64,000 nucleotides of DNA from Pseudoalteromonas aurantia (lineage in GTDB: Bacteria > Pseudomonadota > Gammaproteobacteria > Enterobacterales > Alteromonadaceae), in contig NZ_PNBY01000009.1 in assembly GCF_005886875.1 (NCBI RefSeq), positions 52,403-116,402 on the forward strand, written 5' to 3'. Under the pieces are notes generated by a model, which saw only the letters and a list, made by a program, of their open reading frames with translations, was not told where the DNA came from and did not search any database. The translations under genes were made by a program, and so were the position numbers. Numbering within the stretch: the first letter of the stretch is position 1; the number at the start of each line of letters is the position of its first letter. This document shows positions 9,263 to 16,874 of the stretch, one piece after another.

Positions 9263-9351
9263 GTATCTAAACTCTACCCATCGGCTTTAAGTGTGAAACT
9301 TGAAATTATATCTGATCTCAAGCTAGGTTTATATAACACTACTGTAAACTA

Positions 9352-12030
9352 TTACTTATTAAGCGTAGCAATTGACGCAGCAGCCAAACCTAATTGGTAA
9401 ATAATCTGTGTCGCAGTGCTCCACAAGGTCAAGCTGTCTAAATGTTGAGAATCAAGCGGCACAACAATAGTATCGCCTGGTGAAAGCTGGCTGCCAACTT
9501 GGTTTACTGCAAACCATGAACCGCTGTCATTTGGTAACTCAACTGAGCCATTGGCTTTAATGATATAAATGCGGTCTTCATCTGCTTTTTGCTTAAATCC
9601 ACCGCTGGCCTTGATATACCCATTCACATCTTTATTCGCATCATAAATATGGGTTGATGCGAGGTTCACTTCACCAATCACACTAACCGAATCTTGAATA
9701 GCAGGAATATAGAGCGCATCTTGACCTTCCAGTTGCAGGCTTTGTGACGAAGGGTTGTCTAAATCAATCACCAGTCGTCCTACGGCTTCAAGTTTTGATA
9801 AGTCTTTCAAAATTTGGTCTAAATTTTCATAAGGTAATTCTGCACTAGCGGTCTTGCTTTGACGTTGAAAGCTATTGGTGACAATATCTCGTCTTAGCTC
9901 TTGCGTTAATCTCTGGATTTGCGATTTTTCTTTACGCTTGATTGACTCACGCGTAAAAATTGCGGCTTCTTTATGGGCAAATTCACTGAAACCACCAGCT
10001 CGCTTGACTAAGCTCTCTAACGTTTCCCCTCTTTGAATTGTGTAAGTACCAGGGAACATCACTTCACCCACTACTTCTACTTCTAATCGCTCATGCCAAT
10101 TTGGCTTAGGGAATATATTAACAGTATCTTTGCTTTGTAATGTGTGATTGGCAGCACTAAGCTCAGCACGTGCATTAAATTGGATATGCTCTACTTGCTT
10201 CAGATCATTGCCGTAAACCCGCGTAAGCTCTACCTTTTCTAGATAGGCTGATTCTAAAAAGCCCCCTCCGGCTGCAACAGCCATGGTAAAGTTGGCATTA
10301 TTTGGTAAAGGGTACACACCCGGAAATTTAACCCTGCCATTTACGGCAAACAATTTTGCTGGATCTGAAGCAGTCGCTTGCTTTTGTAGCTTAGCAATAA
10401 TCGGCTTCAAAAGGTTATGACGACTAAAAACGGCATACTCTTCTTCTTTGACTTCGTCATCTTCTTCAAACAACGCATTTATACTGCTAATGACTTCCTC
10501 TTCCTCTTCGGAAAAGTCAAATTCATCATCTTCTTTTACGCCAATGAACTTAAGGAACTCGTCACGTTCGTACTGCTCCCATAACTCTATGTTTTCTTTT
10601 AGCTTGAGCTGTTCTTGACTATAAGCCAAACTTTTCAACGTGGCTTCTTCATCAGCTTTTAGATCATATCGGCTAAATACAATGATCGTATCGTTACTTT
10701 TCAGTTCTAGATTAGATTCATTATCCACTAAGATGTTTTCTGGAGAAAACTGTAAAACCTCAACATCTCCTTCCAAGTTAACTTCACGAATAACCAACGC
10801 ATACGAGAAGTCAGCTATTGGTAAAATGTCATCTCTTGGACTGGTAAATACGTCACGTACTGTTTTACCTTTATGCCACTCATAATTACCAGGGCTTGTT
10901 ACTGCCCCAATTAACGTGATGGTATTTTTCATCCGTTGTGAAGCTGGATTAACAACAATCTCATCGCCATTCATTGGCTTATACTGTGTTGCATTATTAA
11001 AGTTCACATTCAATGTAACCCGAGAGCCAAACCCATTAAAACGCGATACAACCACTTTATTTTTGTTTGCACTGGCTTTAAAGCCGCCCGACATCGCAAT
11101 GACACTTTGTGCGTCATCCGTCTCAACAAGCTCGAAAATAGCTTTACGCGTTACCTCGCCCTTAATTTTAATCTTTTTCGAAGCAGGTGGGATAAATACC
11201 ACATCCCCTGGTTTTAAGCTTACGTCTTTTGAGCTGTCCCCAAACAACAATAAGTCATAGAGGTCAAATGTCGTGATCTCTTTACCTGCGCGCTTCACCT
11301 TAATCTTTCGCAAAGAACCCAATTCATTAACGCCACCGCCGACAAACAACGCATGAGTTACCGTTGCCAAAGGAGACACGGTGTAACTGCCAGGCTTATA
11401 TGCTTCACCCACAACCATTATGCGCATGGCGTTAAGCTGCCCCATACTGACAAAGGCTCTAACACCTATCATTTCTTCAGATATTTTATTTTTAACGAGT
11501 TCTTTTAACTCACGAAATGATAGACCAATTACGTGTACAGGCGATAAATTTGGGATCGCTAAACGCCCTTCGCGATCAACCTGAACTTCATGCTCTTTAC
11601 TGGTTTTACCATACAAATTAATTTTAACTTTGTCACCAACCCCAATTAAATAAGTATCTGGGATCGCGGCAAGCTCAGTCGGAATAAACGTGGTCGGCTC
11701 ACCTTCAAAAAGCTCATAACCAAATGGTTTTAACTCATCTTCTTTTGGCTTAAACTTTTCTTCTAATTCATCCGCTTCAATTTCTTCTTTACTACGCGGT
11801 TCAATCGTAGACTCAGGAAGCTCAGTATTTTTATCATCGCTTTGCTTTCCTTTTAAATCCTTTAGATTAAAGCCATATTTTTTTGCAAGTGCCTCTTGCT
11901 GGGCTTTTGGTAGCTTTTTAAATTGCTCCATTTGCTGGGCGCTCGGAGTCGCAGCCACAGCTTCCTCCATGTTTATATAAATGAATGAAAATAACAGCGT
12001 CGCAATAACGACTAATTTACTGAACTTCAC
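9352..12030 (-). CDS. Wza-like polysaccharide export protein with multiple SLBB domains
   Basis: An 892-residue secreted protein starting at GTG (SD AAGGG upstream) with a signal peptide ending in AVAA at about residue 27. A Poly_export domain (about 125-210, with the segment YLIGVGDKVKINLYGK) is followed by several SLBB beta-grasp repeats of the form VVGEAYKPGSYTV, LIGAVTSPGNYEW, VVGEVMFPGTYTI and VIGEVNLASTHIY. A very acidic insert (about 500-550) separates the first repeats from the later ones. Wza-family proteins make the outer-membrane channel for capsule or exopolysaccharide. At 892 residues it is far longer than E. coli Wza and belongs to the long multi-SLBB group seen in marine gammaproteobacteria. 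It has no visible lipobox. Confidence 0.87.
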   Translation of the reverse strand: MKFSKLVVIATLLFSFIYINMEEAVAATPSAQQMEQFKKLPKAQQEALAKKYGFNLKDLKGKQSDDKNTELPESTIEPRSKEEIEADELEEKFKPKEDELKPFGYELFEGEPTTFIPTELAAIPDTYLIGVGDKVKINLYGKTSKEHEVQVDREGRLAIPNLSPVHVIGLSFRELKELVKNKISEEMIGVRAFVSMGQLNAMRIMVVGEAYKPGSYTVSPLATVTHALFVGGGVNELGSLRKIKVKRAGKEITTFDLYDLLLFGDSSKDVSLKPGDVVFIPPASKKIKIKGEVTRKAIFELVETDDAQSVIAMSGGFKASANKNKVVVSRFNGFGSRVTLNVNFNNATQYKPMNGDEIVVNPASQRMKNTITLIGAVTSPGNYEWHKGKTVRDVFTSPRDDILPIADFSYALVIREVNLEGDVEVLQFSPENILVDNESNLELKSNDTIIVFSRYDLKADEEATLKSLAYSQEQLKLKENIELWEQYERDEFLKFIGVKEDDEFDFSEEEEEVISSINALFEEDDEVKEEEYAVFSRHNLLKPIIAKLQKQATASDPAKLFAVNGRVKFPGVYPLPNNANFTMAVAAGGGFLESAYLEKVELTRVYGNDLKQVEHIQFNARAELSAANHTLQSKDTVNIFPKPNWHERLEVEVVGEVMFPGTYTIQRGETLESLVKRAGGFSEFAHKEAAIFTRESIKRKEKSQIQRLTQELRRDIVTNSFQRQSKTASAELPYENLDQILKDLSKLEAVGRLVIDLDNPSSQSLQLEGQDALYIPAIQDSVSVIGEVNLASTHIYDANKDVNGYIKASGGFKQKADEDRIYIIKANGSVELPNDSGSWFAVNQVGSQLSPGDTIVVPLDSQHLDSLTLWSTATQIIYQLGLAAASIATLNK

Positions 12031-12091
12031 AAATATACCCTTATAAATTAAGTGCGTGAGTTAACCGACGCATCATACCGTATTTTCACTA

Positions 12092-12116
12092 TAAAAAAAA
12101 TGGGGCCAACGGCCCC
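12092..12116 (-). terminator. Rho-independent terminator after the DUF481 gene
   Basis: Stem GGGGCC/GGCCCC with a 3-base loop, followed on the minus strand by a run of eight Ts. It lies 23 bp past the stop of the DUF481 gene and separates it from the wza-like gene. Confidence 0.85.
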
Positions 12117-12139
12117 GTTTATGTATGAAATTGTAATAA

Positions 12140-12916
12140 TTAAAAGCTATAAACTAGGGTCAATGACATTTCTGTGTCGGTATTTTCTTTACTATCATCA
12201 ACGTCTGAATTGTGGATGATGTTATAGGCAACCTTCATCTGTAAAGAACCGTTGATCTTAGTTAGCAACGCAGACTCCGAGATACTCTTCGTATTGGTGC
12301 TACCCGTTTCTACCGCAAACAATTGAGTAAACTTTGCATTATCTGAAATTTGCCAATCGTAATTTGCTTTAGCAACACCCACAAATTCACTGTCAGACTG
12401 GCCTTCAATTAAATTGCCTTTTTTATCTTTGGTGTCTCTGCCATGCTCAAACCACTTCATACCTGGGCCGATTTCAAAGCTCAAATTCATATTGTCACTA
12501 TCAAGCAATGTAAGACCGTAACCAACCGATGCCAGTCCTTCGTTACGATATGCACCAAAATAGTCTGACACATAAGAGCCTAAAACAAATAAATGACTGC
12601 CTTTAGTGCCTAACTTGTAGTTACCTTGTAACGACAACCCATACTTTTCATTTGTACGTTTGTCTATTTTACGGCCGTCACTTTCAATTTCATCTTCTTT
12701 ATAGATGCCATTAACTTTGTATTCGTTATGCCAATTCTCTAAGTGATGCTTAGCTTTTAATCCACCTTTTAACGTGGTGGTTTCCGTATTACCGCTGGTA
12801 ATAATCGCACCAACTTCACTGGTCACATCCCATGTTTTTTGCTCTTTTGTATCCGCAGCTTGTGCCGATGTCACAATGGCCGCACAAACACACAGAGATA
12901 ACAATTTAACTTTCAT
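12140..12916 (-). CDS. DUF481 family outer-membrane protein (YdiY-like)
   Basis: A 258-residue protein with a clear signal peptide (cleavage after AQA, about residue 20). The mature part is made of alternating amphipathic strands and ends TEMSLTLVYSF, with the terminal Phe typical of outer-membrane barrels. Motifs such as WDVTSEVGAIITSGNTETTT and the NEYKVNGIYKEDE region match DUF481 (putative salt-induced outer-membrane protein). Its molecular role is unknown. It starts 12 bp after the MscS gene and probably shares its transcript. The pairing with an osmotic-stress channel is suggestive. Confidence 0.85.
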   Translation of the reverse strand: MKVKLLSLCVCAAIVTSAQAADTKEQKTWDVTSEVGAIITSGNTETTTLKGGLKAKHHLENWHNEYKVNGIYKEDEIESDGRKIDKRTNEKYGLSLQGNYKLGTKGSHLFVLGSYVSDYFGAYRNEGLASVGYGLTLLDSDNMNLSFEIGPGMKWFEHGRDTKDKKGNLIEGQSDSEFVGVAKANYDWQISDNAKFTQLFAVETGSTNTKSISESALLTKINGSLQMKVAYNIIHNSDVDDSKENTDTEMSLTLVYSF

Positions 12917-12928
12917 TACTAAATAACC

Positions 12929-13753
12929 TTACTGTTGAGAATCTTTATGAAGATGAACATCCATTTGCGGAAATGGAATGGCAATACCCGCATCATCAAG
13001 GGCGAGTTTAATATTTTCCACCAAACTGAAATACGTTGGCCAATAATCCGATGTATTAACCCAAGGGCGTACCACAAAATTAACACTTGAATCGGCAAGT
13101 TCTGATACGGCTACGGTATAAGCGGGGGTTTTCAGTAGTCTAGGCTCTTCATCTAATACATTTTGCAGAACCTGTTTCGCTTGTTTCAGATCAGCCTCGT
13201 AACTCACACCAATAACTAAATCGATACGACGCGTTTTCTCTCTAGAGTAATTTACAATGGCACCAGACATAATGGCTGAATTAGGCATGATGATCACTTT
13301 GTTATCTGGTGTACGTAATTCAGTTGAGAATATCTCTATCTTTTCAACACTGCCTGATTTACCGCCAGCCTCAATAAAATCCCCTGACTTAAACGGTCGC
13401 AGCATAATGATTAATACGCCTGAAGCAAAGTTCGATAGTGAACCTTGTAATGCTAAGCCTACGGCTAAACCCGCAGCACCCAAAATAGCAATAAATGAGG
13501 TAGTTTGAATTCCTACTTGAGAAAGCGCCATCAATATGGTTGCAGCGAATACCAACGCATAAATGATATTGGCAACAAAGCCGCCCACAGCTTTATCAAT
13601 GTTGCGTTTTGCGAAAGCCTTTTCAGTGAGGCCCGAACAGAACTTAGCAACTTTCACACCGATTAGTAGAATGATAACTGCGAGAATAATTTGGATCCCG
13701 TAGTGTACCAACACATCAGAATTTTCATTTATCCAGTTGACGATGGTTTCCAT
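12929..13753 (-). CDS. mscS: Small-conductance mechanosensitive channel MscS
   Basis: A 274-residue MscS with three N-terminal helices (about 18-38, 60-80, 85-115). The pore helix has the glycine/alanine pattern LGAAGLAVGLALQGSLSNFASG and is followed by the beta domain with RPFKSGDFIEAGGKSG. Length and motifs match E. coli MscS, which releases solutes on hypo-osmotic shock. A strong SD (AGGAGG) precedes the ATG. It is probably the first gene of a two-gene operon with the DUF481 protein. Confidence 0.93.
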   Translation of the reverse strand: METIVNWINENSDVLVHYGIQIILAVIILLIGVKVAKFCSGLTEKAFAKRNIDKAVGGFVANIIYALVFAATILMALSQVGIQTTSFIAILGAAGLAVGLALQGSLSNFASGVLIIMLRPFKSGDFIEAGGKSGSVEKIEIFSTELRTPDNKVIIMPNSAIMSGAIVNYSREKTRRIDLVIGVSYEADLKQAKQVLQNVLDEEPRLLKTPAYTVAVSELADSSVNFVVRPWVNTSDYWPTYFSLVENIKLALDDAGIAIPFPQMDVHLHKDSQQ

Positions 13754-13875
13754 AGAGCCTCCTTAAGAGCGCTTATAATAGTTTTGATTGATCTTACATA
13801 GCCTATATGAATATTTGCTGTATGGGATGACTTTTTTGGTTTTTTCCTTTTTTGGAAAAAATTGCATTTTTCTCT

Positions 13876-13903
13876 TTGCAAGACTCAAAATATTATGTAT
13901 TAT
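13876..13903 (+). promoter_or_regulatory. Promoter of tRNA-His
   Basis: A -35 TTGCAA and -10 TATTAT lie 16 bp apart. Immediately downstream is a GC-rich discriminator (GCGCGCC), typical of stable-RNA promoters under stringent control. The predicted start is near 13910, about 20 bp before the mature tRNA. Confidence 0.65.
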
Positions 13904-13931
13904 GCGCGCCACACCAAACGAGGTGTGTTGT

Positions 13932-14008
13932 GGCGGCTGTAGCTCAGTTGGTAGAGCCCTGGATTGTGATTCCGGTTGTCGTGGGTTCGAGCCCCATCAG
14001 TCGCCCCA
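13932..14008 (+). tRNA. hisT-like tRNA: tRNA-His (GTG anticodon)
   Basis: A full cloverleaf can be drawn: acceptor stem GGCGGCTG paired with CAGTCGCC including the extra G-1:C73 pair diagnostic of tRNA-His, D arm with AGCTCAGTTGGTAGAGC, anticodon loop TTGTGAT, T arm GTGGG/CCCAT with TTCGAGC, and encoded CCA. One G:U pair occurs in the acceptor stem (position 4). It is a solitary tRNA gene followed by a long gene-free stretch. Confidence 0.97.
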
Positions 14009-15243
14009 TCTTTTCTTTTTATTAGAATCCACTCTAATAGCAATTATAAAATAAAATTCCTTTCTATACCTTCATGAGTTCTCTATCAATTACCAAAAAA
14101 ACACTGATTTTGTTAGTTTTATTCTCCTGCGTATTTATTTTTTATAATATTACTCCATTGTGAACACCTTAGGCTGCGATAGATGCGTTTTTGCTTCGTG
14201 AAAAGCTAAACAACGGTTCAATAAGCTAAGTAACAACAACTCTATTAATTTTGTGTCCTAATTGCACCACCTTGCTTCTTTTTATAAAAAGCGCGTAACT
14301 CCCCTTAAAATGCAAAAGCTCAGACACATTGGTTTTAAATCTCTGCTCGCTAAAGGGCACATACTCGAATACACCTAAGCCTAAAGGCATTAAAACAGGT
14401 TAAGTAAAGAGCAAATAAAAGACAGTCGTTCACTATTTTTATGCTATTCGTCATACGGTTAAATCGATCAGCATAACAAATAGTGTAGTCCGATTACGCT
14501 GGCTCCTAACCTGCCTGAGGAAGACAAAAGTAAAAAGGATAGAGGGCGCAGCTACGCTAGTTCATGACCTACATCACGAAGATAAGAATAACGAACCTAA
14601 AAAGATAAAGATGAAAAGTAGAGAGTATAGTTGCTCTTGTTCCTACCCCAGATCAGAAAGACAAAAATGAAAACAGTGAAGAATGGAAGGATTAAAAAAA
14701 CGGTGAGCGCAGCTGCACAAGCTCTAGACTTACATCAGAAGCTTAAGCAAGTGAGCAATATCTCATTTAAGTCGTTTCGGGTAAAAATAGCTCCCTCTGA
14801 TAGCGGTATCTGAGCCTGTAACAAAGACTGAGCCTGTAACAATCCCTGTATGACTGCCATTTAAATAAATCTCATACCTAAATAAATACACCGTCTCCCT
14901 GAACTGGTTTCAGGGTCCATAGCTTTCACACCAATTCCATACATCTAAACTCACTGTTATTTGAACAGTAAGCGTCAGACACTTGCCAATAGCAGCCTTA
15001 AAGCCTTTAACCCTGTGATTGAGAGCAACAACCAAACTTGGAATAAATTAATTGAAAGAATTAATAGCATTAAAAGTCTACACGCGAAAAGATGCCTCAA
15101 AGGTAGGTTAAATTAGTATAGTTGGTATCAAGCAAGGATGCACAAAATACACTCTCTTTTTAATTTAATCCTTTGTCTTAATTAAAAAGAGAGACCATCG
15201 TTACCTCAGCAAGACCGACTTGAATAATAACTTTGTATTTGTC
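14009..15243. other. Gene-free stretch after tRNA-His
   Basis: About 1.2 kb without a credible gene. The open frames present are short, lack SDs and have no recognisable product. It holds the degenerate repeats at 14491-14760, a doubled TGAGCCTGTAACAA motif near 14811-14842, and a 14-bp inverted repeat (15152-15165 with 15180-15193, built on CTCTCTTTTTAATT). No copy of the tRNA 3' end was seen that would mark an integrated element. It could be a decayed island or simply intergenic. Confidence 0.6.
14491..14760 (+). repeat. Degenerate tandem repeat, about four units
   Basis: Units starting near 14495, 14553, 14631 and 14712 share a core. It begins TACGCT-GTTC-type, runs through ACCT-CATCA-GAAGA, and continues into an A-rich tail. 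The best pairs are TTCCTACCCCAGATCAGAAA against TTCATGACCTACATCACGAA. Spacings are 58, 78 and 81 bp. The units are too diverged to be recent duplications and show no coding periodicity. Identified by eye only. Confidence 0.42.
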
Positions 15244-15272
15244 AAAAAAAATGCCACCTAAAAGGTGGCATT
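15244..15272 (-). terminator. Rho-independent terminator after nagP
   Basis: Stem TGCCACCT/AGGTGGCA with a short loop, followed on the minus strand by a run of eight Ts. It lies about 40 bp past the nagP stop. A second small hairpin (TTTCTA/TAGAAA) lies between them at about 15287-15306. Confidence 0.85.
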
Positions 15273-15310
15273 ACACACGGGATTATTTCTATTTACAGAT
15301 AGAAATTCAG

Positions 15311-16612
15311 TTATTTCCAGCTCGTCATTTTATGACCTTTAAGAGCATAGAATAAAATAAATAGGTAACTAGGTATCATTAAGCTATATGCGCCTTGTGC
15401 GCCTAAGCCTGCAACATTACCTAGACCAATCAATAATGGACCTAGCGCACCACCGGCAATACCCATGATCAGTAAACCAGATGCGGTGCCTGTTAAGCGG
15501 CCTAATCCATTTAGCGCCAGTGGCCAAATTGCAGGCCAAACCATCGCATTAGCAAAACCAAGTAGTGCTATACACAATAACGGATCTGGTAATTGAGGTC
15601 CACCAAATGGTACAAGTAATATGTTTGAAATTGCAAATGACTCGTTACTTCCCGTAACGACAGCTAATACTGTAACGATACCTGCGATCCCAGACATAAC
15701 CAATGCATTTTGTTGCGACATGAAACGTGGAATAAGTGCAATACCTATAGCATAACCAATAAGCATACATGCCATCGTATAAGAGGTCATCACAGAGTAA
15801 TCCGCAATACCAAGCTGTAATGCATAAGATCCAATGGTATCGGCAGCAATAACTTCAACCGCAACATACAATGCGATACCAATAACACCCAACACCAAAT
15901 GTGGGTGACTCAGTGCTTCTTTTAATTCACCTTTACCATTACCGCCTGACTCTTCAAAAACCAAGTCAGGAAGAGGAGCTACTTTAGCAAAAACTGCAAA
16001 TAAGAAAATAAGACCCGCTACACCGATGTAAGGCATAATCAAGCTATTCGCCATCACATCTTTTTGCTCTTGAGATAATTGCGCACCTGGCTCTACTACA
16101 CCACTTACCACAACCGCCGCAAAGATAATTGGTACAATTACACCCGCAGACTTATTAAGCAGCCCCATAATACATACACGCACTGCAGCTGACTTTTCTG
16201 AGCCCATTTTAACAACATATGGATTAACTGCCGTTTGCAAAATAGTTTGCCCAACACCAATCATCAGCTGCGCGAACAAAAATATTTCTATCATCTGCAA
16301 TTTTGCAGCAGGAATATACATAAGTGCTGATGCCGCCATCACAATACACCCAAGCGCCATACCATTTTTATAGCCTACGCGCTTAATTAGCATCGCCGAA
16401 GGAATACCAGCCACAGTCACAGCAATATAAAAAGAGGAAATGATGAAAGAAGCCTGTAACGGCGTTAATTCAAGCATTTGCTGTAAAAATGGGGTGATCG
16501 CACCGTTAAGCCAGGTAATACACCCTAGAATAAAAAACATTGACCCAGCGAGCACCATAGGGAGCCAGATACTCTGCTTCACTTTATCTTCAATTTCCAC
16601 TGTCGCTTCCAT
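15311..16612 (-). CDS. nagP: N-acetylglucosamine MFS transporter NagP (FucP family)
   Basis: A 433-residue major-facilitator permease of the FucP-like sugar:H+ symporter group with about 12 membrane helices. It has FucP-type motifs such as FFILGCITWLNGAITPFLQQ in helix 1 and the QTAVNPYV segment in helix 4. NagP replaces the PTS for GlcNAc uptake in many Alteromonadales. Assignment to GlcNAc rather than another sugar follows from the adjacent GH20 hexosaminidase and the shared palindromic operator-like site in front of each gene (16754-16773 and 19560-19579). It has its own terminator, so it is a separate transcription unit. Confidence 0.85.
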   Translation of the reverse strand: MEATVEIEDKVKQSIWLPMVLAGSMFFILGCITWLNGAITPFLQQMLELTPLQASFIISSFYIAVTVAGIPSAMLIKRVGYKNGMALGCIVMAASALMYIPAAKLQMIEIFLFAQLMIGVGQTILQTAVNPYVVKMGSEKSAAVRVCIMGLLNKSAGVIVPIIFAAVVVSGVVEPGAQLSQEQKDVMANSLIMPYIGVAGLIFLFAVFAKVAPLPDLVFEESGGNGKGELKEALSHPHLVLGVIGIALYVAVEVIAADTIGSYALQLGIADYSVMTSYTMACMLIGYAIGIALIPRFMSQQNALVMSGIAGIVTVLAVVTGSNESFAISNILLVPFGGPQLPDPLLCIALLGFANAMVWPAIWPLALNGLGRLTGTASGLLIMGIAGGALGPLLIGLGNVAGLGAQGAYSLMIPSYLFILFYALKGHKMTSWK

Positions 16613-16753
16613 AAGTTTCTTCTTGTTGCTAATTAATATACTACAGATCTACCTTGTGGCAGATCTAGGAATAAGTTCAGAATATTTTCTGTATAGTTAT
16701 TAGGCACCCATATTTCAGTCAATCAAAATTGAGGCTTTTTAAGGCTGCCACAA

Positions 16754-16773
16754 AAATGACAGCGCTGACATTT
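16754..16773 (-). promoter_or_regulatory. Putative NagR operator upstream of nagP
   Basis: The 20-bp near-palindrome AAATGACAGCGCTGACATTT lies about 142 bp before the nagP start. Its core TGACAGCGCT recurs before the hexosaminidase gene. LacI-family NagR regulators of Alteromonadales are known to use palindromes centred on CGCTG-like cores, so this is probably the GlcNAc regulon operator. The regulator gene itself is not in the window. Confidence 0.65.
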
Positions 16774-16825
16774 AACTTTACGTTAAAATTTAACTTTTTA
16801 CTAGCTAGAATTTAACCACTCAGTT

Positions 16826-16859
16826 CACTAAAAAAGGACCAAACGGTCCTTTTTTAGTG
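16826..16859 (-). terminator. Terminator after the hexosaminidase gene
   Basis: A perfect 15-bp inverted repeat around a 4-base loop (core AAAAAAGGACC/GGTCCTTTTTT). It can act in both directions and lies about 15 bp past the GH20 stop codon. Confidence 0.88.
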
Positions 16860-16874
16860 TTCATCAGCGTAAAT

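Noticed and set aside
12031..12139. RfaH/ops (JUMPstart) element before the wza-like gene
   Set aside because: Looked for GGCGGTAGC on the minus strand and did not find it; only the terminator is there.
13788..14054. 88-codon plus-strand frame
   Set aside because: It runs straight through the tRNA-His gene and its promoter.
14631..14813. 60-codon plus-strand frame in the gene-free zone
   Set aside because: It coincides with the degenerate repeats, has no SD and no protein-like pattern.
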